64,000 bases of DNA from Magicicada septendecula (lineage: Eukaryota; Arthropoda; Insecta; Hemiptera; Cicadidae), in the NCBI GenBank assembly GCA_034769895.1, contig CM068373.1, positions 18,519,967 to 18,583,966 on the forward strand. The letters are read 5' to 3'. The stretch's first letter is position 1, and each line of letters begins with the position of its first letter. The notes beneath the pieces were generated by a model. The model ran no database searches and was not told the DNA's origin. It saw nothing but the letters and a program-made list of their open reading frames with translations. This document shows positions 1 to 11,062 of the stretch, one piece after another. A program made the translations under genes and the position numbers.

Positions 1-2725
1 TTGTCAGCCTCTTGGCTACCACAACAAAGGCAAAGATAAAAGATATACTGGTTTATGCTATACAGTAAGATCTCAAGCAACATGTGTTGAACTTTGGAAG
101 TTGTGTAAAGATGATTTATTTCATCACATAAACTTTTTTTTACATGACTACACAATCTTTCAATATATTACTATACAGTATATATTACTGCAGGGTACAC
201 TATACAGTGTGATACATTTATCTGGATTTATGTATCTTTTATTTCAGGCAACAATTAAATTACATATCCTAATTTTGTAGCAAGAACAGATTTTTATTTA
301 GCCTATATATTAGGAAGAAAGGCGTCACCCCTTGAACAAATGCACAAATGGCTATATATACATAAAGAACTCTACACATTACAATACGTAAAGAACTCTA
401 TACATACATACAACACAAACATTCTTATCCTGTTCTCGTCAATATCTACTACAACTGGTGAATATTGTTTTGAGACCGGTGTGCACTGTTAAGTCCTCTC
501 GTATGTATCTCTCCTTGATTATGTTAATATAATTCAATTTCTTAGATATCTGGAGTTGTGGGATATAGTAATCTCGTTAATTATGATTAACTTATCTCTC
601 TAATTAAAATACCAGTGTTAGTGTGACTGTAACTTAAATAATTAGTGTTTTATTCTAAAATTTCGCTCAGCCCTAGTATACCTTGCAGAGAATTATTGAA
701 ATTTCGTGTTTAATGCTATTCTCTTTGGTGTCAGAGAATTCCGCAACAAGCGCTGCAGTTCCGGAACAAACGAAATTTATAGGTTAATTCACCGTGTACG
801 GTAACTAGTTATTATACACTTAGTCTGTTAATTCTTATTCCCAACTCATTAAATAATACCCAAATAATAAGATCCTGAAATTATACAAGGTTTCTTTATT
901 AATTAAACTTGTTAACATTCAATGATATTGTTTTTTAACTGACATACGAAAGGCTATATGTTGCGTGAATCGATTATTGTTCGGTCCAATATTTTATGTT
1001 AGATTCAGTTATATATATATATTTTTTTTTTATAATTAATTTAGTTCAGGGTGTGAAGGTTCTTGTAACTGCGGGGAAGATTAAAACTATATAGATAAGA
1101 ATGCAAGATATTACAAATTTAAAGTGTTGTGTTGTTTAATATTATTTATACAATTGTAAATTACCAGACTTAGAACGAAGCAGCTCTGGCAGGCAGTTGG
1201 TTTTTAACCTCGTGTCGATCAGAATGGAGATGATTTTCTTTATTCTTTTCTTCAGTTCAATAAAGTGGAATCCTTAATCCTGGTTAACTCGGAAATACAG
1301 CTCCCTTGGTTTATTTACGGCCAGACTGGTGGTTGTGTTCTTCGGCAAATTCTGGATCCAAATACGTTTCTTCTATCGTATGAAGTAAATAGTGATGTCC
1401 CAAGTATTTAAATGGTTATGATTTTCAGTGTGGTGTGTAGTATTAGTTCTTTACACAGTTGGTTCTTTATATTTGATTAATATTTCATTAATTCTTCTTC
1501 TGATATTGGACAATCCAAGTCCTTCCTTGTGAAACTCAATTATTTATTATTATGAGACGATACCATTATATAATTTGGTTAAATTTTGCTGGCATAATTC
1601 AGACAAATAATTATTAATATATTGTGATTTGTAAATGTATCGAAATAATTTAGAATAGTTGAATTACATTAACCATTTCTTTGGGTTTTAATCTTATTCA
1701 GATCATAAATTGCAATAATCAAAATCAACAAATTGTATTAATTTTTGTTGTCCCTAGCAACAAATTTATTTTTATTCTTTTTCAATGTTTTGTATATAGT
1801 GATTATTTCATATATTATTCTTCCATTCCTTATTAAACTTCCATTATATCGGAATATAACTTTATTTATCGTTTGTTTACTAATTTCTACATATATTCTG
1901 CTGGTTTTTCAATCTTAGTCTATTTCTTTTTATATTTATTATTTTTCCGATATCAAACGTTATCAATCGATATCATTGCACTATGGCATTATCATAATTT
2001 GTTTATATTGAGTTGGTTTATTATATAGTGTTATTGGCTGTTAGGCCTTTTATTGTATATGGACCTACCTTTGATTATAACTGGTGAACAACTACAGCCT
2101 TTTTACATAAGTTTATATACTTAACCAAACCTTAACTATTTACATTTACACAAATAATTATTCTTTTTATAACTAACAACAACTTTATCTTGATCTATGG
2201 ATCACATATAAGAAAATTGAGATCCATTTACACTAATTAACTGCTTTCCTCCACCCTTCTATAACAGTAATCAAATAATACATTTTGCTTCATTACTTTC
2301 TATTACTTCAACAAGTAATTTGCATAATCTAACACAAAGTTTAACATAACATTCATGGTAAGAAAATAACATCATTCAATTCAGAATCATTACTTTCGAT
2401 TACTGTAATGTAAATTATTGACTCATTTTTATCTAATTTCACTGTCATTTACTTTAACATTTTCTATATTGGTTTCTTTTTTACAATTCTTATCAGTATA
2501 TTTGATTTATTTACGTTTCACTGAACCTTGATTTCTTACTATTGTCTATTTTACAGGTTTGTTTTTTATTGTTATCCCTACCTTGCATCCTTATTCATTT
2601 TTACACAATTATAAATGTATTTATTAGACCTTTGTATTATCATGGGAGTTAAATATTTATTTACTTATTATATTTGTAATATTCTATTTATGTAACGTTG
2701 AGGACCGCATTTCTGTTGCGTTACA
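1..2725. repeat. AT-rich LTR-like block, left end outside window
   Basis: No coding region is visible. The stretch becomes strongly T-rich toward its right side and stops abruptly with GCGTTACA at 2718-2725, exactly where recognisable LINE reverse transcriptase sequence begins. A 2067-bp insertion at 49907-51973 has the same T-rich texture, also ends in GTTACA and is also followed by ATAT. I infer that this is the right part of a related LTR-like element inserted into the LINE, but the left end and target duplication lie outside the window, so this is tentative. Confidence 0.3.
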
Positions 2726-3118
2726 ATATGTACTACACACAAATATTAGAAATGTTACAAACAGCATATGGGAATGGAGTTTTAAGCCAGACTAGATCAA
2801 GTGGTGGAAATCTTTCAAAGATGGCCAAACTTCAAGATAATAAGCAAGATGAATGGTCAAATTATAGAGGAATAAGCTTGCTGGACTCAATGTAAAAAAT
2901 ATATACAAGAATTCTCAGTCAGAGATTAAGAGTTATTACAGATGCATTACTTCTTGAAGAGCAAATGGGTTTTAGAAAGGGTAGGTCAACTGTGGATGCA
3001 TTGTTTGTATTACGACAGATAATAAGAAAAAAGGCAGGAGTATAACACATTGCTTTTGTTCCTCTGGAAAAAGTATTTGATAATGTAGACCATTAAATGC
3101 ATTGGAATATGAGAAGTA
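2726..3118 (+). pseudogene. LINE reverse transcriptase fragment, left part (split by mariner)
   Basis: Conceptual translation gives the fingers and palm start of a non-LTR retrotransposon reverse transcriptase: a WSNYRGISLL block near 2850, a KIYTRILSQRLR block, EEQMGFRKGRSTVDALF near 2955-3005 (the conserved GFRKGRST motif), and FDNVDH near 3077-3094. In-frame stops interrupt it, so it is dead. The reading frame resumes unchanged at 16829 on the far side of the nested stack, where RT continues with RGYPQLL and a YADD active-site motif. The left edge abuts the LTR-like block ending at 2725. The family (RTE, CR1 or Jockey type) cannot be settled by eye. Confidence 0.8.
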
Positions 3119-3224
3119 TCCAAAAATTAAGTTTCCATTATCAAGGAAAAATAACAACAAAAATTTAAAAAGTGCAAAAAATATTTATTTACCTTTGTAC
3201 ACAAGTACTTATTTTTCTACTTTT

Positions 3225-3588
3225 CTATATAATTTCCATCCCTTTCCAAGCATTTCTGGTACCTAGGTAAGTTTCTTTTATTCCAGCTTCATACCAATCT
3301 GCTCCCAAATTCAGAAACCAGTTATCCACCTCCTTTATCACTTCATCGTCATTGGCGAAGCACTGACCGCCTAGATGATGTTTGAGCTCCGGAAACAGAT
3401 GGAAGTCACTTGAAGCAAGGTCTGGAGAGTACAGAGGATGCTCGAAAATCTCCCATCGGAAGTTGGCGAGAAGCACGCCTGTTGCACGAGCAGCATGTGG
3501 TCGAGCGTTGTCATGAAGGAGCAAAACTTAGAGTGACAAAAGCTCCCGCCATTTGTTCTGAACAGCGTGACGAAGTCTGGTCAGCATG
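3225..3588 (-). pseudogene. mariner transposase, C-terminal half
   Basis: Minus-strand translation gives LTRLRHAVQNKW, then one stop, then LLLHDNARPHAARAT (second catalytic Asp of mariner D,D34D) and YSPDLASSDFHLF, which holds the third catalytic Asp, followed by KHLGGQCFANDDEV and the C-terminal tail ending at 3225. The order and spacing match mariner transposases of about 345 residues. The N-terminal half lies at 15967-16675 on the same strand, and the two halves meet inside the family motif that normally reads INAARYCETLxRLRHA, showing one gene split by insertion. Confidence 0.9.
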
Positions 3589-3756
3589 TCAAGGTGCGTA
3601 TCCATTTCGAGCGGCTGCCGCGCATATCTGTTAGTGTGCGGCAAACTTGTTTGTTTGTGTTACGCGTACTACCGTGTTCATGGGTTCTTTTGTGTTACGC
3701 GTAACACCGTGTTCGTCTGTGATCGACGCTGATTCCTCAGTTTTATCGAGAACACC

Positions 3757-4185
3757 ATGAATACTGCACGTGCAGCAGCTGCTTTCATATTGATGTTCAA
3801 CATAATCGAAAACAAGAAACCGAAACGAAAAGTGCGTTGGTGGATGACAGAATTGTATTGTTGATGAACGCAAAGTAGAAACAGACTTATGCAAGATATG
3901 GCATTTGAAGGAATGGAAGATACAATCAAAAATTTTACTCGAATGTCATTATCTGATTTCAAACTTCTAACCTCATTGATCGAGCGAAGCGTAAAGAGAA
4001 TTGATACCCAATTTCGTGAAGCGATTACAGTGAGGGAAAGGTTGGCTATTACTTTGAGATTCTTAGCCACTGGAGACTCCTACACAAGCTTGCAATACCT
4101 TTTCCGCGTGTCAAAACAAAGTATATCAAGAATAGTGCCCGAGGTTTGCGATGCTATCATCGAGGCCCTGAAAGAATGTATTAAG
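3757..4185 (+). pseudogene. Harbinger transposase, exon 1
   Basis: From ATG 3757 the frame gives a basic N-terminus (NKKPKRKVRWW), two consecutive TGA codons near 3862-3867, then an open run from residue Met at 3889 with FTRMSLSDFKLL, ITVRERLAITLRFLATGDSY and SISRIVPEVCDAI. This is the helix-turn-helix type N-terminal region of PIF/Harbinger (DDE_Tnp_4) transposases. The exon ends at a consensus donor AAG|GTAAGT in phase 0, matching the phase of exon 2 at 4878. The TGA TGA pair could be two CGA codons lost by C-to-T change. The gene binds the element ends and cuts DNA in intact relatives; this copy is dead. Confidence 0.85.
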
Positions 4186-4309
4186 GTAAGTCAAATTAAT
4201 ACATCAGACTTTCAGATTAGTATGTATTTATTTTTAAAAGGATTGATAAGAATTAATAACTGAATTAGAGTTGGTTCCAATTTTAATTAAATGCTTTTAT
4301 TCAATATTT

Positions 4310-4832
4310 TAAGAAAAATATTCCATTGTGTCTTGCAACACAACAGTTGTTGCTCCAAGAGCATCGTTTTCCTGATGTCCTTGTTCATTTATAGATAGTA
4401 GATGGGTAGTAGATGTTGATGGTTGTGTAGAAGCTGGAGATGGAGTTGGCATTAATCCTCAAGACTGGCTGTAATTTTGGGTGAAATATCCATAAGAATA
4501 CTTCCCCATATCGGCTTCATAAATAACATTATTAATTGCATGCTTCACTTGTGCTAAGGTGTTTTGGTCATATTTTCTAAGTTCATTGGTGATATGTTGG
4601 CCATATGTAAAATAAGGGTCTGTCGGTGCATTTACAGTTGATTTGAGGATATCAAAGCTTCCAGTAGCATCGTTTGATTTCCCTCTGCAGCTCCGGCGCT
4701 GGCAGACGTGTGATGTGTGCGAGATCTTTTACGTCGAGGTGCTTCTGGAGTTGTATCTTCAACAGCAACAGCAGTATCCTCAGGTCGGTTTTCCAACTCT
4801 GTGCTTTCGGCGCTATGTGATGTTCCATGTTC
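4310..4832 (-). pseudogene. MADF-BESS accessory protein, last exon (inside transposase intron)
   Basis: A minus-strand acceptor (TTCTTTTCAG|GAACATGG, exon base 4832) opens a phase-0 frame rich in Glu, Asp, Thr and Ser, then PEAPRRKRSRTHH (nuclear-localisation-like), then a frameshift near 4632-4650 and a stretch DPYFTYGQHITNELRKYD followed by VKHAINNVIYEADM. That stretch resembles the BESS motif that follows MADF domains and mediates protein contacts. A TGA at 4459-4461 interrupts the tail, which then reads on in frame to TAA at 4310-4312. The phase matches the MADF exon 2 donor at 15311. The whole exon lies within the 692-bp intron of the oppositely oriented transposase gene. Confidence 0.7.
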
Positions 4833-4877
4833 CTGAAAAGAATATCCTACATCTAAAATATGTTTATGTTGTTACAG

Positions 4878-5453
4878 GTTCCAAATTCAGAAGATGAATG
4901 GCTAACTATTGCACTAGAATTCGAGAAAAAGTGGGACTTCCCACATGCTATAGGTGCTATGGACGGAAAACATGTTATATTACAAGCACCTATAAACTCT
5001 GGCACAGAATACGATAACTACAAGCACTTTCTCAGCATTGTCTTATTTGCTGTAGTGGATGCCGACTACAATTTTCTCTATGTTGATGTTGGCTGTCAAG
5101 GCAGAATATCTGACGGCGGTGTCTTCCAAAATACTCAATTATGTAAAAAACTAGAAGAAAAATCGTTGAACATTCTGCCACCGACAGTACTTCAAGTACC
5201 GTATGCAATTGAACTTCTCTACTATATCTTGGGTGACAGGGCGTTCGCATTAAATGAATATACTCTGACACCATTTGCAGGAAACACTGAATAAAGGTTC
5301 TATTGAAAGACTGTTTAATTATAGACTGTCACGAGCACGTAGAGTGGTCGAAAATGCTTTTGGTATTTTAAGTTCCGTTTTTAGAGTTTTAAGAAAACTG
5401 ATATTAACTGAACCGGAAAAAGCCAAAAAGATTGTTATGTCTACTTTATACTT
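4878..5453 (+). pseudogene. Harbinger transposase, exon 2 catalytic region (left of LTR insertion)
   Basis: Acceptor TTGTTACAG|GTTCC starts a phase-0 frame with VPNSEDEWLTIALEFEKKW, FPHAIGAMDGKHV (first catalytic Asp), NYKHFLSIVLFAVVD, GRISDGGVF, ILGDRAFAL (second catalytic Asp), a frameshift at about 5281-5290, and NYRLSRARRVVENAFGIL, which contains the catalytic Glu of the DDE triad. The frame is cut after STLY at 5453 by a solo LTR. It resumes at 14031-14035 with LHNFLRK, the family motif that should follow directly. Apart from the frameshift all three acidic residues are present. Confidence 0.92.
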
Positions 5454-5954
5454 TGTAACGGTACAAATCATACCGTATGGGAAATGTCTTGGAGATTTGT
5501 AATTTTAAAAGGTAAATTTTAGTAATAAGGAATGACATGTGAATTAGAGTTGGTGTTAGTCACAGAAAACCGTGGAATGCGTTATATTTAGCCAATTGAC
5601 CTTCGAACTTTGCGTATTGGGATCACGCCACAAGCCCATCCCAAATGATGGAATGTGGGTACAGCCAAGCCAAACCTTAAATTTTGTATATGTGGCAGCT
5701 GCTAGACAAAGGTTTGGGACCACGTGACCGCCCCTCCCAATAAGACTGTTCACTAACATCTCTCTGCGCCAGGGCCGTATAAAGTCCGCGAACAAATTTT
5801 CAGGTGGGCCCACCGCCTAAAACGCATAAAATGTGAAATAACAAAATTTAAACAGTGATTAGACCGGATTACCAGTTTTTAAAATATATAGAGTCAGTGA
5901 AAACGAACAGTGACATAAAATATAAGGGATAATCGAAAGTACGCATCTAAGTGG

Positions 5955-6632
5955 TGTGATGGTTCATTAAATCAGTACAGGGATTTGGGGGAACAGCGAA
6001 ATATAATTTTTATTTTTATTTCAAATGTAATCAAATATGTAAGAATAGAGGTTTCCCAAAAAATGATACAACGCAGTTTGCTATGACGAGTTGGCGTCAA
6101 GGTCACTGGTGTATGTGCAAATTGTCAGCAATGCATACGCAGCAACAAACAGGACACTCCTAAAACGTCATCGAAACATATGAAACGTAATAACTGAGCC
6201 ATGTAACAATGCCGTCATCACTGCAAAACAACAGAATGATGACGAATTTATCCCTTCCACTCAGGAAGTAGAGGCCATGTTCTCGGCCCCAGTCTACAAA
6301 ATACCGTCAGTGCAACAGCACGTTATAAAATCTGCTGGCCATCAATTGCCAGTAGAAATCTTTAAAAGTGAAAAAGCAAAAATGCAATTAAAGTGAGTGT
6401 TTTGAAATCAGTTATACACTAACAGAATACAAATGTAAATTAACGTCAGTGGTAAAAGAACAGAAACAGTTAACGTTCGGCCGAACACCTGCAGGACAAT
6501 GTGGAACATCTGATGAGAGCTTCGACCATAAAAAATCAGGGAAGTCAAAATTCAAATCAATACCTCTTTTTTATTTTTTGAGCTCAAAATTAATATGTAA
6601 TCAAATGTACCTGTAAAATAACTTGGGGCAAG

Positions 6633-6680
<48 letters not shown>

Positions 6681-7152
6681 CCGGCATATATCTAAAGAGT
6701 CACGGGCAATGGTTTATGTTACGTGACCAGAGAACGTGACAAGTTTAAACTGCAGTAAGTTTTCTAACTTCATTAAATATGAAACCAGAGAGGCTGGAAA
6801 TAATACAAATGTAATTGAGATGATGTACAGTTAATACGGCAGAAATACGTCGCCGCCATTTTGTTAAGTATTAGATGAAGACTCCATTTTGTTTTGTATT
6901 TGCTAAAAGTTGAAATATCAAGGGTATTAAAACACAAGTCTTTCAAACCTAATGTCATCAGAGTTCATTATTTTCAAATACCCATACTGTTTCTCCTCTG
7001 CTCGCTTGACAACGACCCTGGACCAAAATGAGAAAAAAGTTATGTTGGCAACACGAGCTGTACACCAATGTAAATAGTGTGCGGAAGGTAGTGAGTTTCA
7101 AAAGGTAAGTCACTGTTAAAATATAAATAACAACATAATTTGATTATTAACA
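5955..7152 (+). repeat. E2 5' LTR
   Basis: Begins TGTGATGGTTCATTAAATC and ends TTTGATTATTAACA. It matches the 3' LTR at 11113-12301 over its whole length with a few per cent substitutions and small indels, including a shared TG microsatellite (about 6636-6670 here). Near its 3' end are CTGTTTCTCCTCTGCTCGC and a later GTTGGCAAC. Related forms of both recur in the LTR-like fragment near 18310-18385. Confidence 0.88.
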
Positions 7153-7154
7153 AA

Positions 7155-7172
7155 TGGCGCCCGAACAGGGAC
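7155..7172 (+). promoter_or_regulatory. E2 primer binding site, tRNA-Lys type
   Basis: TGGCGCCCGAACAGGGAC lies two bases after the LTR. From established knowledge this 18-mer is complementary to the 3' end of a lysine tRNA (the same primer class used by lentiviruses and some Ty3/gypsy elements). The identical 18-mer occurs in E1 at 24834-24851. A second degenerate copy of the LTR end plus site follows at about 7178-7206. Confidence 0.9.
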
Positions 7173-7389
7173 ATATAAGATTATTAACAAATGGCAGCCC
7201 GAGTTAGTGACTTTATATAAAATTTTATTTATATAAACAAGCCTCCAAGAGAGACAGGATGGGTATGGAAATAATGTACAACGTAACATGTAAGTAATAG
7301 GTTATACTATGATTGTTAGGTTATGTTGTTGGTATGTTAGATATATATAGAGCAACAGTTTGCAGGAAATATATTTAAAATAATAAAAA

Positions 7390-7677
7390 ATGGCAAACAA
7401 TAACGAAAATGTCAGCCTCACTGACATTATAAATGAAAGCCAAATAAGCGTGACTGAGTCGCAAATCATGAGTAAAGGAATTCACTCTACGCCAGTCACG
7501 ATTAAAAGGGCTGAAGATAATGAACTAATGAAAATGATGCAAATGCTTTTTAATGCACAGAGTGCAAAGTTTGATAATTTTGATGAGAAATTCAATGCAC
7601 AGAGTGTGAAATTTAATGAAAAGTTTGATGAAGTGAAAAACGAAATCAAAAAACATAATTTTAATTTTGATAAATAG
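7390..7677 (+). CDS. E2 gag N-terminal coiled-coil fragment
   Basis: A 95-residue ORF starting MANNNENVSLTD, with a Thr/Ser-rich lead and then repeated KFDNFDEKFNAQ-like units from about residue 60, a charged heptad pattern typical of a coiled coil. The start and layout parallel the gag of E1 (MENKNEINLTD at 25071, then a FNEVKxDI-type coil). The capsid part seen in E1 is absent: after the stop at 7675-7677 a second ORF begins at 7710 with more coil and runs straight into the acidic region. I read this as gag with an internal deletion plus a nonsense change. Confidence 0.65.
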   Translation: MANNNENVSLTDIINESQISVTESQIMSKGIHSTPVTIKRAEDNELMKMMQMLFNAQSAKFDNFDEKFNAQSVKFNEKFDEVKNEIKKHNFNFDK

Positions 7678-7709
7678 ATTAAAGAAAAATAAATGCATGT
7701 TATGAAAAT

Positions 7710-8657
7710 ATGAAAGAAAAAATAGTAGCATCAGTTAGCGAGGTATTTGATAGACAAATAAACAGAGTAAATAACATAATTGATAACTTTACAAAGAAGG
7801 AAGTAGACGAAAATTACGAGATTAAAATTGGGGTAAAGATTAGTAGAGAAACAGACAAATTAAATGTAAATAAAGACGATAAGGTAAGTAGTGGTAAGAA
7901 TTATGATAATAGAAGTAAAAATATGGTGCTAGAGAGTAATGTTGTGAATATTGGGAATACTGATAAAGTTTTAGAGGAGGTAAAATGTAATAATGGAATG
8001 TTAGTGTGTGTTGATGAGTCAGAAAGAAAGTGGAGAGAGAATTTACAGATAGAGGGGTTGCAGGGGGTAAATTTTTCCCGTGATGTTGTAGTTGGGGGTG
8101 AAGAAAAGGCTTCACGAGCGTATCTGGAAGACACATGGTCTGCAAATAGCTGTCCCTGGATTTTTTGTGCACCTGATAGGTGGTGCAATAATAAAGTAGT
8201 AGTGTCCCCTGCATATATTGAGAGAGAGAGTGTGATAGGAAGTTATGATGGGAGACATGGTGAAAGAGAGTTGTGTGTTAACTGGAAGATGGAGTTATTT
8301 AGAGTGAATAGAAATTATAAAGAATTGGTGGAAAGGTTAGGAGTAGAGATGGTGTATAATTATAGTGAAATTTTACCTGATGTTGAAGCGGAGGTAGTAG
8401 CAGAAGTAGATGATAATGTTGACGAATTATTAACTTACCTGATTATGACAGATAATACTAAAGGTGACAGGACCATACCCGATCGTGACAAAGTATATGA
8501 TATGGTAATATGGAATGATCATATTAATTATAAGGATATGGTGGAAGAACATGACAATATTTATAATTATTATATTGATAATAATAATATAATGTATTCG
8601 ATAATAAATGACTTGTATAGACCTAAGATTAGATGGTTATTTGATGATGGTGGATAA
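7710..8657 (+). CDS. Conserved acidic ORF of E2 (unknown function)
   Basis: An open frame of 315 residues. The first about 35 residues (SEVFDRQINRVNNIIDNF) continue the gag coiled coil. The rest is Asp/Glu/Asn-rich, with VNFSRDVVVGGEEKAS near residue 120, NYKELVERLG near 210, a strongly acidic patch, and a C-terminal block with DNTKGDRTIPD and NNNIMYS, ending WLFDDGG at the stop. The same order of blocks occurs in E1 at 26970-27986 although the LTRs of the two elements differ. I recognise no protease, RT or envelope motif. It sits where pol would begin. An undescribed accessory protein or a divergent gag C-terminus are both possible. Confidence 0.7.
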   Translation: MKEKIVASVSEVFDRQINRVNNIIDNFTKKEVDENYEIKIGVKISRETDKLNVNKDDKVSSGKNYDNRSKNMVLESNVVNIGNTDKVLEEVKCNNGMLVCVDESERKWRENLQIEGLQGVNFSRDVVVGGEEKASRAYLEDTWSANSCPWIFCAPDRWCNNKVVVSPAYIERESVIGSYDGRHGERELCVNWKMELFRVNRNYKELVERLGVEMVYNYSEILPDVEAEVVAEVDDNVDELLTYLIMTDNTKGDRTIPDRDKVYDMVIWNDHINYKDMVEEHDNIYNYYIDNNNIMYSIINDLYRPKIRWLFDDGG

Positions 8658-8847
8658 GTGTTTTATTCTGTATGAACATTTAACTATGTGAACAGTGTGG
8701 TTTTGAAATGGATTGTCTTATGAAATGAGTTGTGGTCAATGATAACAAAGAATAAGTTGGATTGTATATTCTTTTGTGTGTTAATGTCAAGGTATTTGTG
8801 TATTACATTATGTTGTGTATTATATGTATTTTTATGGAAGATATATG

Positions 8848-9159
8848 ATGGCAGATAGGTGGAAAGAGGCCCGGAAGAATTTGCTCCGTGCACACGAGCG
8901 CGTCCATAGACGATATAATCAGGGGCGTATTCCGAATCCCTTTAAGGTGGGGGATTTAGTCTACTGCCAGAGTCACCCGATCAGCTCAGCAGCGGATAAG
9001 AGAGCCGCCAAGCTGTGCTACCGCTGGTTGGGGCCATACCGGATCCTGGGGTTCGCGTCGCCTGTGACGGCTATGTTGGGCGAACCGGGAGGTAATTCTA
9101 AAGAGATAGTCACTCATGTTTCGAAGTTGAAGCCCTGTCACAAGGGGTGGACGGGCTGA
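8848..9159 (+). pseudogene. Integrase C-terminal (GPY/F) remnant
   Basis: From Met 8848 the frame reads MADRWKEARKNLLRAHERV, then FKVGDLVYC, then YRWLGPYRILGF and VTHVSKLKPCH before the stop. This is the C-terminal DNA-binding module of Ty3/gypsy integrases, in which the GPY (here LGPY) motif and the final xVSxLKPxx are characteristic. The zinc-binding and DDE catalytic domains are missing, so it cannot integrate DNA. Base composition is clearly more GC-rich than the AT-rich acidic ORF just upstream, which suggests a different origin or selection history. Confidence 0.85.
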
Positions 9160-11062
9160 TAGAAAAGGGGGGAACTTGTGGGTCTCCATTTAGGTAGGGA
9201 TGGATATTATTCGGGGAGGTGTGTGCTCTGGGGGGGGAGTTGATTATGGTAGCGGGTAGATGTTCCCCACAGTCCCAGTGGTGTTCGCTACTTCAGGAAT
9301 GCGCCCCTGCCTGCGCGAGCCTTGGTTCTCTCCATTCGTCCTTATTTCTGGAGAGAGCCATGTCCTTACCTTTAGTCCCAATTCTTGACCTTTCAATGAT
9401 CCTTGCCCTTTCCATCTTCCCGATTTTCCTAACCCTCCCCTAAAAATAAAAAAAAAAAAATTATAAGTGATAAAAAAAGGAGTTAGTGGAGTGAAGCCTA
9501 CCGTGTCAACGAGGCCGGTTGTGGTCCTGGTTGACACTGTATGTTTCGGCTATGCCCTTGGAGCACACATGTATTGGATAATGGGTGTATATATATATAT
9601 CTCAGTAAATGCAAATTATTGTGTCATGGAAGCCCCCCTCTCCCCTGGTCCTGTGGGATGTAAGGGGGTAATTATGTCACCATGTTGCTATTTGGTTTTT
9701 GGGGTTAACCCCGTGTAATTATTGGGCAGGTGGCCCTATTTAGGTAGCGTCAGTATTCCAGCATATGATCAAGCCTCAGGAGAGCAGAACTCACGGAGCT
9801 CCCGAACTTGTCTTTCTTCTTTCTTCTCTATTCCTTTTGCTGTGGGTTGGCCCTGATCAGGTCAGCGCGCAGTGACAACACACTTACATTCTACACGTCT
9901 TCTTTCTGCTCTTTCGTCTTCCTTCTGACGAAACTCGTAAAACGACCGGCACAGTTATAGATATTAATGCCTATTCAGTAAAGAGAATTATTATGAATAA
10001 CGGAGAGTCACCCAAACTAATGATCAAAATGTTAAATGTTAAATAGAGAATTCATAATAGAAAGGTAATAAGAAATGAAATGTGATGTAACATGAATGTA
10101 AATAATAAATTTGAATTTTTATAGAATTAAATGGTACAATAATGAATAATTAAAAGTTTGATGTAAAAGAGTTGATGGAAATTATAATAGTAGTGTTTAT
10201 AATTTTTATAAAAATTATTTAAATGTGAATTGTTTAATGTAAATGTAACAATGTTAAGGTTCAAGGGTAATGTTTTATTATGTTATATTATGTTGTATGG
10301 TCATAGTGTGTGTGTTAAGGAGGTTACTACAGGGGTAGTAACGTTAAATGAATATGAAATATTAAGTAGCTGACATTAATACTGGTGTTGAGCATAAAAA
10401 TAATTATGATTTCGCTATGAAGAAGTATTAGTATCAGGAAAACTGATCAATGAAGTTTAAATAGCTAGATTGTTTGCCATAATGAATTTTTGTTTGAATT
10501 TTATATTAGATATATAGATAAATTGTGTTGATTTTGTAAAACTTAAGGAATTATTTTACGTGTTATTATCTTAGGGTAAGAGTATATTTCTTCTTGTGTT
10601 GAAAAGAGTTAAATATTATTGACGGGAGTCAAAATTTGATAAGATGTAAGAAGTCACAAGAGAATGACACCTCTATCATAATTCTTGTTTTATATATGTA
10701 TTAAAGATGTTAGGAATTAAGTAAAACCAATGCCCATTAACATAAACCAATGCAGCTAAGGGGAGACAGATCAGTTGGGGATATGGCATTACACAAGGCC
10801 ACTATTTGATTTTTGTATTCGATGTTTCAGAGTTTGGTGATGCTGTGACGGCGGTCCTGAGCTGGCCAGCGCATCAGAGCAGGAACGTCAAGTGCCTGAG
10901 TGGCCTTGCGGTGTTGGGATCTTGCAAGAGAAGTCCAGTAAGGTCATGCAGGTACTGTCACGATCACTGGTCCAAGGGTGTTAGCAATATTTTTTTTATG
11001 TAAAAACTACAGGGGGTTGTGGCGACATATCCGGACTGATCCCGTTAGGAAGTATGAATGAG
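9160..11062 (+). other. E2 long 3' non-coding region
   Basis: No ORF with a recognisable product. It holds short GC-rich patches (9160-9960) followed by AT-rich sequence. The last about 310 bases (from AGACAGATCAGTTGGGGATATGG near 10763) match the corresponding 3' part of E1 near 30720 well, including a shared GGTGTTGGGATCT and AAGTCCAGTAA block, and so look functionally constrained, for example packaging or second-strand priming signals. Confidence 0.5.

Noticed and set aside
4643..4897. Plus-strand ORF in the Harbinger intron
   Set aside because: The coding signal is on the minus strand (MADF-BESS last exon).
9219..9718. ORFs in the GC-rich 3' region of E2
   Set aside because: Opposite-strand and overlapping frames with no family pattern and no counterpart kept in E1.
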